In this document: one piece after another, positions 15,468-23,649 of the stretch
Layout of the letters: every line of letters starts with the position of its first letter
Position numbering within the stretch: the first letter of the stretch is position 1
NCBI GenBank assembly: GCA_019118505.1
Contig: DWYU01000016.1
Location: forward strand, 1 to 43,673
Length of the DNA: 43,673 nt
Source: Candidatus Oscillibacter excrementavium
Lineage (GTDB): Bacteria; Bacillota; Clostridia; Oscillospirales; Oscillospiraceae
Reading direction: 5' to 3'
The notes under the pieces: model-generated
Database searches by the model: none
What the model saw: the letters and a program-made list of their open reading frames with translations, nothing else
Told to the model about the DNA's origin: nothing
Position numbers and translations under genes: made by a program

Positions 15468-16865
15468 ATGAACGCAGACGTTGTCATCGTTGGCGCCGGC
15501 CCTGCCGGTATCTTCACCGCCCTGGAGATGATCAAGAAGGGCAGCCATCAGAAAATCGTCATGGTGGAAAAGGGACAGCCGGTGGAAAAGCGCCACTGCC
15601 CCAAGGACAAGACCAAGAAGTGCGTGAACTGCAAGCCCTACTGCCACATCACCACCGGCTTCTCCGGCGCCGGAGCCTTCTCCGACGGCAAGCTCTCCCT
15701 CAGCTATGAGGTGGGCGGCGACCTGCCCACGCTGATCGGGGCGGACCTGGCCCAGGAGACCATCGACTACGCCGACAAGATCTATCTGGAGTTCGGCGCG
15801 GACGAGCACATCGAGGGCCTGGGCCACGAGGAGGAGCGGAAGGAGATCCGCCGCCGGGCCATCCAGGCGGGGCTGAAGCTGGTGGACTGCCCCATCCGCC
15901 ACATGGGCACCGAGAAGGCCCAGGGCATCTATCTGGCCATCGAGCGGTACTTACAGGACCACGGGGTGGAGATGTACTTCGGCTATGAGTGCAGCAACCT
16001 GATCCTGGAGAACGAGGTCTGCAAGGGCGTGGCCATCTCCGACGGCAAGACCGACCTGGAGATCTACGCCAAGCACACCGTGGTGGCCACCGGCCGCCGG
16101 GGCGCCGACTGGCTGGAGAAGCTGTGCGCCGAACACAACATCGCCCACGCCCCCGGCACCGTGGACATCGGCGTCCGGGTGGAGGTCCGCAACGAGGTCA
16201 TGGAGATGGTGAACCGGGTGCTGTACGAGTCCAAGCTGGTGGGCTATCCCAAGCCCTTCAAGAACAAGGTCCGCACCTTCTGCCAGAACCCCGGCGGCTT
16301 CGTCAGCCAGGAGAACTACGACAACAACCTGGCGGTGGTGAACGGCCACTCCTACAAGGACCTGAAGAGCGACAACACGAACCTCTCCATCCTGTGCTCC
16401 CACAACTTCTCCGTGCCCTTCAACCAGCCCATCGCCTACGCCCAGAAGGTGGGCGAGCTGACCAACATGCTGGCCAACGGCCAGATTCTGGTCCAGCGGT
16501 TCGGGGACATCCTGGACGGCAAGCGCACCTGGCAGAAGGAGCTGGCCCAGTCCAACATCCGGCCCACCCTGCCGGACGCCGTGGCCGGCGACATCACCGC
16601 CGCCATGCCCTACCGGGCCATGATCAACATCATCAACTTCATCCAGGCCATGGACTACGTGGTGCCGGGCTTCGCCGCCTATGAGACGCTGCTGTACTCC
16701 CCGGAGCTGAAGTTCTACTCCAACCGGGTGAAGATGGACACCGACTTCAACACCAGCCTCCAGGGCCTCCACTGCCTGGGCGACAGCTCCGGCTGGACCC
16801 GGGGACTGATGATGGCCTCCGTCATGGGCACCCTCATGGGCCGCAAGATCGCGGAAGAGGGCTAA
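15468..16865 (+). CDS. FAD-dependent dehydrogenase (COG2509 type)
   Basis: A 465-residue cytoplasmic flavoprotein. The N-terminal Rossmann motif is DVVIVGAGPAGIFTALEM (residues 4-21). A Cys-rich segment follows (CPKDKTKKCVNCKPYC, about 44-59), with GFSGAGAFSDGKL for FAD contact, and a C-terminal FAD-binding GDSSGWTRGLMMASVMG. This family is widespread in clostridia and has no assigned substrate. AGGAG precedes the ATG, 22 bases after the U32 gene, so it belongs to the mltG operon. The four-Cys cluster could be redox active or bind metal, which is inference. Confidence 0.88.
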   Translation: MNADVVIVGAGPAGIFTALEMIKKGSHQKIVMVEKGQPVEKRHCPKDKTKKCVNCKPYCHITTGFSGAGAFSDGKLSLSYEVGGDLPTLIGADLAQETIDYADKIYLEFGADEHIEGLGHEEERKEIRRRAIQAGLKLVDCPIRHMGTEKAQGIYLAIERYLQDHGVEMYFGYECSNLILENEVCKGVAISDGKTDLEIYAKHTVVATGRRGADWLEKLCAEHNIAHAPGTVDIGVRVEVRNEVMEMVNRVLYESKLVGYPKPFKNKVRTFCQNPGGFVSQENYDNNLAVVNGHSYKDLKSDNTNLSILCSHNFSVPFNQPIAYAQKVGELTNMLANGQILVQRFGDILDGKRTWQKELAQSNIRPTLPDAVAGDITAAMPYRAMINIINFIQAMDYVVPGFAAYETLLYSPELKFYSNRVKMDTDFNTSLQGLHCLGDSSGWTRGLMMASVMGTLMGRKIAEEG

Positions 16866-16881
16866 TCGAATCACAAAGCGA

Positions 16882-16908
16882 CAGCAGGCGTGTGTTCCGC
16901 GCCTGCTG
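16882..16908 (+). other. Hairpin in the leader of the ABC-F gene
   Basis: CAGCAGGCG (16882-16890) pairs with CGCCTGCTG (16900-16908), loop 9, no U-tract. It could be an mRNA structure or attenuator arm upstream of the ABC-F start at 16948; function not established. Confidence 0.35.
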
Positions 16909-16947
16909 CCGCCATGAAATACGCGGATACGAAAAAGGATACAAGCT

Positions 16948-18573
16948 ATGATCACAGTCAATGACGTCAGTCTCAATTTCAGCGGCCAGACGCTGTTCAA
17001 GCACGTGGATCTGAAATTCACCCCCGGCAACTGCTACGGCATCATCGGCGCCAACGGCGCCGGCAAGACCACCTTCCTGCGGATCCTCTCCGGGGACCTG
17101 GAGCCCACCACCGGCGAGGTGGTGATCTCCAAGGACCAGCGGATGAGCGTTTTGAAGCAGGACCACTTTCAGTACGACCAGTACACCGTGCTGGACACGG
17201 TCATCATGGGCAACCAGCGGCTCTACGACATCATGAAGGAGAAGGACGCCCTCTACGCCAAGGAGGACTTCACCGACGAGGACGGCGTGAAGGCCAGCGA
17301 GCTGGAGGCGGAGTTCGCCGACATGGACGGCTGGGAGGCGGAGAGCGACGTGAGCCGCCTGATCCAGGGCCTGGGATTGTCCGAGGACATCCTGTACAGC
17401 GAGATGGCAAGCCTCACTGCCAAGGAGAAGGTGAAGGTGCTGCTGGCCCAGGCCCTCTTCGGCAAGCCGGACATCATCCTGCTGGACGAGCCCACCAACC
17501 ACCTGGACATCCAGGCCATCCAGTGGCTGGAGGACTTCATCTTGGACTGCGAGAGCCTGATCATCGTGGTGAGCCACGACCGCCACTTCCTGAACACCGT
17601 GTGCACCAACATCGTGGACGTGGACTACGGCGGCATCAAGATGTACGTGGGCAACTACGAGTTCTGGTATGAGTCCAGCCAGATGATGCAGCGGCTGATC
17701 CGGGACCAGAACAAGAAGAAGGAGGAGAAGATCAAGGAGCTCCAGGAGTTCGTCTCCCGCTTCTCCGCCAACAAGTCCAAGAGCAAGCAGGCCACCGCCC
17801 GCCGGAAGCTGCTGGACAAGCTGACGGTGGAGGAGATGCCCGCCTCCTCCCGCCGCTATCCCTTTGTGGGCTTCAAGATGGACCGGGAGCCGGGCAAGGA
17901 GATCCTGGCGGTGGAGGGCCTCACCAAGACCGTGGACGGCCGGAAGGTGCTGGACAACGTCAGCTTCCGGGTGAACCGCGGGGACAAGATCGCCTTCGTG
18001 GGGGAGGACGAGATCGCCACCACCACCCTCTTCAAGATTCTGATGGAGGAGCTGGAGCCGGACGCGGGCACCTTCAAGTGGGGCACCACCATCACCACCA
18101 GCTACTTCCCCCTGGACAACTCCGCCTTCTTCAACGACTGCGACCTGAACCTGGTGGACTGGCTGGGCCAGTACACCGCCGACAACGCGGAGGAGAACAC
18201 CGAGTCCTTCAAGCGGTCCTTCCTGGGCCGGATGCTGTTCTCCGGCGACGACGTGTACAAGCCCGTCAAGGTCCTCTCCGGCGGCGAGAAGGTCCGGTGT
18301 ATGCTGTCCCGGATGATGCTGTTCGGGTCCAACGTGCTGATTTTGGACCAGCCCACCAACCACCTGGACCTGGAGTCCATCACCGCCGTGAACAACGGCC
18401 TCATCGACTTCAAGGGCGTGGTCCTGTTCGCCAGCCACGACCACGAGTTTGTGGAGACCATCGCGGACCGGATCATGGAGTTCGTGGACGGAAAGCTCAT
18501 CGACAAGATGTGCACCTATGACGACTATATCGCCGGCCAGCGGGAGGAGATGCTCTCCCGGCTGAAGGGCTGA
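16948..18573 (+). CDS. ABC-F family ATPase (YbiT/YkpA-like) with one degenerate ATP site
   Basis: Soluble twin-ATPase protein that works on the ribosome. The 541 residues hold two nucleotide domains joined by a linker (about 235-300, coiled coil, KKKEEKIKELQEF). Domain 1: Walker A GANGAGKT (34-41) and Walker B LLDEP (Asp180-Glu181) are intact, but the signature is SLTAKEK (155-161) instead of LSGGE. Domain 2: signature LSGGEK (443-448) is intact, but Walker A is GEDEIATTT (Thr358 where Lys is expected) and Walker B is LDQP (Gln468 for the catalytic Glu). AAAGGA precedes the ATG. It follows the FAD gene by 82 bases with a hairpin between. No transmembrane spans, so it is not a transporter. Confidence 0.93.
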   Translation: MITVNDVSLNFSGQTLFKHVDLKFTPGNCYGIIGANGAGKTTFLRILSGDLEPTTGEVVISKDQRMSVLKQDHFQYDQYTVLDTVIMGNQRLYDIMKEKDALYAKEDFTDEDGVKASELEAEFADMDGWEAESDVSRLIQGLGLSEDILYSEMASLTAKEKVKVLLAQALFGKPDIILLDEPTNHLDIQAIQWLEDFILDCESLIIVVSHDRHFLNTVCTNIVDVDYGGIKMYVGNYEFWYESSQMMQRLIRDQNKKKEEKIKELQEFVSRFSANKSKSKQATARRKLLDKLTVEEMPASSRRYPFVGFKMDREPGKEILAVEGLTKTVDGRKVLDNVSFRVNRGDKIAFVGEDEIATTTLFKILMEELEPDAGTFKWGTTITTSYFPLDNSAFFNDCDLNLVDWLGQYTADNAEENTESFKRSFLGRMLFSGDDVYKPVKVLSGGEKVRCMLSRMMLFGSNVLILDQPTNHLDLESITAVNNGLIDFKGVVLFASHDHEFVETIADRIMEFVDGKLIDKMCTYDDYIAGQREEMLSRLKG

Positions 18574-18591
18574 ACTGTTACCGGTTTGTAG

Positions 18592-18621
18592 TTGACATAA
18601 GATGAAACCACCCTGTAAACT
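18592..18621 (+). promoter_or_regulatory. Promoter overlapping a terminator, upstream of the 399-aa gene
   Basis: TTGACA (18592-18597), 18 bases, TAAACT (18616-18621). The -10 lies inside the left half of the hairpin at 18605-18649, so a transcript from here would start in or after the loop and could not form the full hairpin. Confidence 0.45.
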
Positions 18622-18651
18622 GTTTGCAAGACAGTTTGCGGGGTGGTTTTT
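18605..18651 (+). terminator. Terminator after the ABC-F gene, abutting the next start codon
   Basis: Outer stem AAACCACCC (18605-18613) with GGGTGGTTT (18641-18649), inner stem AAACTGT (18617-18623) with ACAGTTT (18631-18637), then TTTTT. The ATG of the next gene is at 18653 and its only ribosome site (GGGGTGG) is in the 3' arm. Confidence 0.7.
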
Positions 18652-18652
18652 C

Positions 18653-19852
18653 ATGGAAAAGGCGAGACTTGCGGGCGTTTTGGCCCTGGCGGTGGTCACG
18701 GCGGTGACGGTTGGGGCGGAGTTCCCCAAAACGGCGGCACAGCGGCAGGAGGCGGCGGAGTACCGGGCGATTCTGGAGGCCGCGCCGCTGGCCCAGGTGG
18801 AGGGGGAGGCGCAGTCCCCCAACGGACAGTTCCGGGTGGAGACCGCGGGCCGGACGGACCAGTACATCAGCGGTTGGATCGTGCCGGAATTTCTTCAAGT
18901 CACCAGTACGGACAGCGGGGCGGTACTTTGGCAGGACCAAGGCTGGCTGACCCAGAGTGCCGCCTGGTCCCCGGACAGCCGCTTCCTGGCTCTGGCGTAC
19001 TCCACCCGTACCCAGAGCGGATTAAAGGTCGTGGACACCCAGACCTGGACGGACTGGGACTTCACCCTGCCGGACGGCAGCCCCATTCCGGAGTATGTCT
19101 TTTTCCCGGAGGACTGGGCCCGGTGGCGGGGAGACAGCAGCTTGGAGGTGACCCTGGGCCGGGGCGATGGGGAGGAAGTACATACCTACCGCTGCTCGAT
19201 GACAGCGGACGAGAGCGGCCAGCTCACCGGCTCCGTGCTGGAGGAGACGGCAGAGGTCCTCTTGGAGGACTACGATTTCGACCACGACGGCGTGCCGGAG
19301 ACCACGGAGCTGGTAGCCGTGGAGGAGCCGGGCGGCGGAAACGTGGCCTGGTATGAGCTGCATATCGCAAGTAGAACGGGAACCGCGGACGCGCCAAGGC
19401 CGCTTTTTGACGGAACTCTGGCCCTTCAGCACCCTGGATGGGGCAGTTTTCTCGCCGTCACGATGGAGGGAGAGGACAACTTCCTGATGTTTGCGCCTGT
19501 CATGTATCAGGGGGATGCAGACTACAGGTATGAGCTGGTCTCCTTCTGCACGGATGGCAGCGCAGAGCTTTTGGACAGCGGGGCAGTGACCTTTGACATC
19601 AACTTCGGCCGGGAGGGACACCAGTTCGACGCCGGGCGGATCGCGGAGTTTTTCTGGCACCTGCGGGAATACCTGCAAAACAGCACAGTGCTGGTCAGCA
19701 CGGAGAACGGGGAATTCCAGACCGGCATCCCGGGGCTGGAGCTGCAAAATTACATGTTCGGCGATCTGCTGTCCCTGGACAGTTTGGCCTCCATGGAGGC
19801 CGCCGTCCTCCGGCAGGAGGCGGAGATGAAGGCGGCGCAGGGCGCCGCGTAG
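18653..19852 (+). CDS. Unrecognised envelope-anchored protein with TolB-like and DxDxDG segments
   Basis: 399 residues, no family recognised. An N-terminal hydrophobic stretch (about residues 5-22, ARLAGVLALAVVTAVTVGA) is an uncleaved anchor or signal. SAAWSPDSRFLALAYST followed by LKVVDTQTW resembles one WD40/TolB propeller blade. DYDFDHDGVPETTELVAVE (about residue 205) resembles a Ca-binding DxDxDG loop and recalls WDADGDG in the XRE regulators at 34271 and 40484. The rest is beta-rich and acidic. The ATG at 18653 is chosen because upstream in-frame codons lie inside a terminator hairpin. An extracytoplasmic sensor or secreted protein is the best guess. Confidence 0.7.
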   Translation: MEKARLAGVLALAVVTAVTVGAEFPKTAAQRQEAAEYRAILEAAPLAQVEGEAQSPNGQFRVETAGRTDQYISGWIVPEFLQVTSTDSGAVLWQDQGWLTQSAAWSPDSRFLALAYSTRTQSGLKVVDTQTWTDWDFTLPDGSPIPEYVFFPEDWARWRGDSSLEVTLGRGDGEEVHTYRCSMTADESGQLTGSVLEETAEVLLEDYDFDHDGVPETTELVAVEEPGGGNVAWYELHIASRTGTADAPRPLFDGTLALQHPGWGSFLAVTMEGEDNFLMFAPVMYQGDADYRYELVSFCTDGSAELLDSGAVTFDINFGREGHQFDAGRIAEFFWHLREYLQNSTVLVSTENGEFQTGIPGLELQNYMFGDLLSLDSLASMEAAVLRQEAEMKAAQGAA

Positions 19853-19861
19853 ACAGCCAAG

Positions 19862-19896
19862 CAGCGGGGCGGGAAAATTCCCGCCCCGCTGTGTTT
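19862..19896. terminator. Bidirectional terminator between the 399-aa gene and dapA
   Basis: CAGCGGGGCGGG (19862-19873) with CCCGCCCCGCTG (19880-19891) around AAAATT, then TGTTT on +. It serves both convergent genes. Confidence 0.75.
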
Positions 19897-20791
19897 ACGG
19901 ATTTGCCGGCACCAGCCCGTACCGCTCCAGCGCCGCTTTGATCTTTGCCAGCCCCGCCTCCGTGGGATCGCACAGGGGCAGGCGCAGGGGGCCCGCGTTC
20001 CATCCCAGCAGGTTCAGGGCCGTCTTGACGGGGATGGGGTTCACATCGCAGAACATGGCGTCGCAGAAGTCCTTCAGCTCCAGCTGGAGCTTTCCGGCGG
20101 CGGCGAAGTCGTTGGCAAAGCACAGCGCCGTCAGGCGGTGCATCTCCGCCGGCAGCACGTTGGCCACCACGGAGATGACGCCCCTGCCCCCCAGCAGGCA
20201 GATGGCCGCCGTCTCGTCGTCGTTGCCGGACCAGATGGAGAAGTCCTCCGGGCACAGGTTCCGGGTTTTCTGAATATTGGAGAGGTTCCCGGAGGCCTCC
20301 TTGACGCCGTTGATGTTGGGGTGCTTCGCCAGCTCCGCGTAGGTCTCCGGTGCGATGGAGACCCCGGTGCGGGAGGGCACGTCGTACAGGATCACCGGCA
20401 CCTCCACCGCGTCGGCGATCACCTGGAAGTGGCGGATGAGGCCGGACTGGCTGGCCTTGTTGTAGTAGGGGGTCACCACCAGCAGCCCGTCGGCCCCGGC
20501 CCGGGCCGCGTCCCGGGACAGGGCCAGGGCGTTCTCCGTGGAGTTGGAGCCGGTGCCGGCGATCACCGGCAGCCGCCCGTCCACGTGATCCACGCAGAAC
20601 TCGATGGTCCGCATCCGCTCCCGGTAGCTCATGGTGCTGGCCTCGCCGGTGGTGCCGCAGACGATGATGGCGTCCGTGCCGTTTTTCATCTGAAAGTCCA
20701 GCAGCTTTCCCAGGGTGGGGAGGTCCACGGTCTCCTTGGTGAAGGGCGTGACAATGGCCACGCCGGAACCGGTGAAGAGAGGTTTTTTCAA
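19895..20791 (-). CDS. dapA: 4-hydroxy-tetrahydrodipicolinate synthase
   Basis: Condenses pyruvate with aspartate semialdehyde, the committed step to diaminopimelate and lysine; in spore formers it also feeds dipicolinate. 298 residues, TIM barrel: VCGTTGEASTMS (pyruvate-binding Thr-Thr), VVTPYYNK with the proton-relay Tyr, LYDVPSRTG, and the Schiff-base Lys in GVKEASG. The best start is TTG 20791, with GGAG 9 bases upstream; a GTG nine bases earlier would sit on the ribosome site. It is on the same strand as asd, which makes its substrate, but a strong terminator separates them. Confidence 0.96.
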   Translation of the reverse strand: MKKPLFTGSGVAIVTPFTKETVDLPTLGKLLDFQMKNGTDAIIVCGTTGEASTMSYRERMRTIEFCVDHVDGRLPVIAGTGSNSTENALALSRDAARAGADGLLVVTPYYNKASQSGLIRHFQVIADAVEVPVILYDVPSRTGVSIAPETYAELAKHPNINGVKEASGNLSNIQKTRNLCPEDFSIWSGNDDETAAICLLGGRGVISVVANVLPAEMHRLTALCFANDFAAAGKLQLELKDFCDAMFCDVNPIPVKTALNLLGWNAGPLRLPLCDPTEAGLAKIKAALERYGLVPANP

Positions 20792-20913
20792 AGATGACAC
20801 GCTCCTTTTCGGCAGAGTGGGGATCAGACAAGCGTTGAGAGAGAACGGATCAGAGAGCACAAATATCTGTTGTCCGCGATCGTTTCACGCTTATCTGCTT
20901 GCGGCTTTTAAGA

Positions 20914-20953
20914 AAAAGAGACGGTTTGCCGCATTCGGCAAGCCGTCTCTTTT
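20914..20953. terminator. Terminator between asd and dapA
   Basis: A 17-bp stem (20915-20931 with 20936-20952, loop CATT, one G-U pair). On minus it is followed by TTTTTCTT, so it ends asd and separates it from dapA. Confidence 0.85.
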
Positions 20954-20974
20954 GTGGATGTATGAAATTCGGCT

Positions 20975-22060
20975 TTAATCCATGTAGCCCTTGGCGCACA
21001 GCAGCTCCGCCAGGAGCACCGCGCCGCCCGCCGCGCCCCGGAGGGTGTTGTGGGAGAGGCACACGAACTTGTAGTCGTACTGGGTGTCCGGCCGCAGGCG
21101 GCCGATGGACACGGCCATGCCGTGCTCCAGGTTCCGGTCCAGCCGGGTCTGGGGCCGGTCCGGCTCCTCAAAGTAGTGGAGGAACTGCTTGGGGGCGGAG
21201 GGGAGCTCCAGCTCCTGGGGCACGCCCCGGTAGGCGGCCCAGTCCGCCTTGATCTGCTCCATGGAGGGGGCCTTGCCGTCGGCGAACTTCATGAACACGG
21301 CGGCCATGTGGCCGTCCTGGCAGGCCACCCGGAAGCACTGGGCGGTGATGGAGGGGCCGTCGGCCTTGACGATCCTGCCGTCCTCCACGCGGCCCCACAG
21401 CTTCAGCGGCTCCTGCTCGCTCTTCTCCTCCTCGCCGCCGATGTAGGGGATGCAGTTGTCCACCATCTCCGGCCAGCGGGCAAAGGTCTTTCCGGCGCCG
21501 GAGATGGCCTGGTAGGTGCACACCAGGATTCTGTCCAGGCCGTACTTCTTCAGGGGGTGCAGGGCCGGGACGTAGCTCTGGAGGGAGCAGTTGCTCTTCA
21601 CGGCGATGAAGCCCCGCTTGGTGCCCAGGCGCCTGCGCTGGGCCTCAATCACCGCCAGGTGGTCCGGGTTGATCTCCGGCACCACCATGGGCACATCGTC
21701 GGTCCACCGGTGGGCGGAGTTGTTGGAGACGATGGGGCACTCCAGCCTGGCGTACTTTTCCTCCAGGGCCCGGATGTCCTCCTTCTTCATGTCCACGGCG
21801 CAGAAGCAGAAGTCCACCATGCCGGCCAGCTTCTCCGCGTCCGCCTCCGCGTCCAGCACCACCAGGTCCCTGGCCTCCTCCGGCATGGGGACATCCAGGG
21901 CCCAGCGGCCCTCCACCGCCTGGGCATAGGGCTTGCCGGCGCTGCGGGAACTGGCGGCGACGGCCGCCAGCTGGAACCAGGGGTGGTTCTCCATCAAGGT
22001 GATAAACCGCTGGCCCACCATGCCGGTGCAGCCGATGATTCCGACTTTGTACTGTTTCAT
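20975..22060 (-). CDS. asd: Aspartate-semialdehyde dehydrogenase (archaeal/fungal-type)
   Basis: Reduces aspartyl phosphate to aspartate semialdehyde for lysine, threonine and methionine. 361 residues. NADP fold at the N-terminus (YKVGIIGCTGMVGQRF, residues 4-19). The catalytic Cys is in AVKSNCSLQSY, and a His-containing block occurs near GHMAAVFMKF. The length and the SNCSLQ motif match the archaeal/fungal branch, not the classical E. coli type. AGGAGG precedes the ATG. It supplies the dapA substrate. Confidence 0.95.
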   Translation of the reverse strand: MKQYKVGIIGCTGMVGQRFITLMENHPWFQLAAVAASSRSAGKPYAQAVEGRWALDVPMPEEARDLVVLDAEADAEKLAGMVDFCFCAVDMKKEDIRALEEKYARLECPIVSNNSAHRWTDDVPMVVPEINPDHLAVIEAQRRRLGTKRGFIAVKSNCSLQSYVPALHPLKKYGLDRILVCTYQAISGAGKTFARWPEMVDNCIPYIGGEEEKSEQEPLKLWGRVEDGRIVKADGPSITAQCFRVACQDGHMAAVFMKFADGKAPSMEQIKADWAAYRGVPQELELPSAPKQFLHYFEEPDRPQTRLDRNLEHGMAVSIGRLRPDTQYDYKFVCLSHNTLRGAAGGAVLLAELLCAKGYMD

Positions 22061-22122
22061 ACTATGTGCCTCCTACTCCCATGTTGCGGCGGAAAAAGGG
22101 AAACGCCTTCCGTCGATTTTGG

Positions 22123-22151
22123 TTGAATATGGCGCCGGTTTGTACTATAAT
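22123..22151 (+). promoter_or_regulatory. Strong sigma-A promoter upstream of the SpoIID-domain gene
   Basis: TTGAAT (22123-22128), 17 bases, TATAAT (22146-22151). Its start would leave a leader of about 97 bases before ATG 22255. The -10 region is on the shared divergent segment with asd. Confidence 0.65.
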
Positions 22152-22254
22152 GGTCCATATTGAGGATGGAAGCCTGTACTTCCGGCACGGACATTTGTAC
22201 ATATATTAGCATACTTCCGTGTTTCCGTCAAGGTGCATGGCTTGGGGAGGTTCC

Positions 22255-23634
22255 ATGAAAAAATTCTTGTTCCTGCTGTCACTGATTGTGACATTTTGCG
22301 CCCTGGGCACCGTCAGCGCCTCCGCCGTCACCAATGATACGGTGAAGGTGGGCCTGCGGTACGGCTCCTCCGTCATGTCCTCCGCCAACCTGGAAAACGA
22401 CCAGGGCCGCGGCTACGAGTTCGGCTACTTCGACCAGGACCGGACCTTCGTGTCCCTGGGGGAGACGGACGAGACCACCATCACCATGGAGCCGGCCCGG
22501 CGGGGCGGCATCCAGGTGGTCGTCACCGGCACGGATGAGGTCCTGTGGGAGACGGCGGACAGCACTCTGGGCGTCCTGCCCATGGGCCGGGACCCCATCA
22601 CCTGGTTCCGGGGGTACCGCTATCGGGGCGGGTTCGAGTACACCGTCAGCGGCGGCGGGCTCCAGGTGGTGAACGTGGTGGACCTGGAGGACTATGTGAA
22701 GGGCGTCCTGCCCTCCGAGATGCCGGGGGACTGGGACCTGGAGGCGTTGAAGGCCCAGGCGGTGTGCGCCCGGACCTATGCCTGCCTCACCACCAAGCAC
22801 CTGTCCGCCTACGGCTTTGACGTGTGCAACACCACCGACTGCCAGGTGTACTACGGCGTCAGCACCGCCACCTCCGCCACGGACCGGGCGGTGGAGGAGA
22901 CGGCGGGGGAGTGCCTCTACTACGACGGGAAGCTGGCGGAGGCCTACTACCACTCCTCTGACGGCGGCGCCACCGAGGACGCGGAGAACGTCTGGGGCAC
23001 TGACGTGCCCTATCTCCAGGGGAAGCGGGACCCCTACGAGGCCCAAATCTCCATCCCCAACTACAGCTGGACCGTCACCTACACCTGGGACGAGCTGACC
23101 TGGGTTCTCCAGAACAGCGGCTACAGCATCGGGGATGTGGTGGACGCCTATGTATCGGAGACCACCGATCTGGGCAACGTGTATTCCGTGACCTTCGTGG
23201 ACAGCCGGGGCAAGACGCTGACCGTGACCGGCGACAACGCCCGGATGGCTTTCTACAGCACCACCCTGGGCAAGAACGTCCCCAGCCTCCGGTTCACCAT
23301 CACCGGCGGCACGGGCGGCAGCGGCGGCTACGCGGTGAACAGCGGCGGGAATACCCTCTCCAGCCTGGACGGGGCGTCCGTCATCACCGGCGGCGGCACC
23401 GTCAGCCGCCTGAGCGGGGAGGACCACACCGCCATCACGGCCTCCGGCAAGACGGAGCTCTCCGCCGCCTCCGGCGGGCGGGGGTCTGCATCCCGGGACG
23501 GCATCACCATCACCGGCACCGGAAACGGCCACAATGTGGGCATGAGCCAGTACGGCGCCAGGGCCATGGCGGAGCAGGGCTACGACTACATCGACATCTT
23601 GGAATTTTATTTCACCGGCATCCGCGTCCGGTAA
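22255..23634 (+). CDS. SpoIID/LytB-domain protein, secreted
   Basis: SpoIID proteins are lytic transglycosylases that cut peptidoglycan during engulfment. 459 residues with a signal peptide (MKKFLFLLSLIVTFCALGTV, then SASA). The SpoIID domain starts near residue 140: VVDLEDYVKGVLPSEMPGDW with the catalytic Glu in PSEMP, then EALKAQAVCARTYA. DVCNTTDCQVYYGV carries the paired Cys, and HNVGMSQYGARAMA closes it. It is longer than Bacillus SpoIID (343), with an inserted Gly/Ser-rich segment at about 355-425 (GGTGGSGGYAVNSGG). GGGGAGG precedes the ATG. It may be SpoIID itself or a paralogue; it is not next to spoIIIAA-type genes here. Confidence 0.87.
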   Translation: MKKFLFLLSLIVTFCALGTVSASAVTNDTVKVGLRYGSSVMSSANLENDQGRGYEFGYFDQDRTFVSLGETDETTITMEPARRGGIQVVVTGTDEVLWETADSTLGVLPMGRDPITWFRGYRYRGGFEYTVSGGGLQVVNVVDLEDYVKGVLPSEMPGDWDLEALKAQAVCARTYACLTTKHLSAYGFDVCNTTDCQVYYGVSTATSATDRAVEETAGECLYYDGKLAEAYYHSSDGGATEDAENVWGTDVPYLQGKRDPYEAQISIPNYSWTVTYTWDELTWVLQNSGYSIGDVVDAYVSETTDLGNVYSVTFVDSRGKTLTVTGDNARMAFYSTTLGKNVPSLRFTITGGTGGSGGYAVNSGGNTLSSLDGASVITGGGTVSRLSGEDHTAITASGKTELSAASGGRGSASRDGITITGTGNGHNVGMSQYGARAMAEQGYDYIDILEFYFTGIRVR

Positions 23635-23649
23635 TGAGAAGGAAGCAAC

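Noticed and set aside
18602-18652. Earlier start of the 399-residue gene at ATG 18602
   Set aside because: The extra 17 codons are the two arms of a terminator hairpin and no ribosome site precedes them.
16834-18867. 677-residue open frame on minus
   Set aside because: Shadow of the ABC-F gene; Leu/His/Val-rich without any domain pattern.
20792-20974. Lysine riboswitch ahead of dapA or in the dapA/asd gap
   Set aside because: No lysine-riboswitch core or multi-helix pattern; the only strong structure is the asd terminator.
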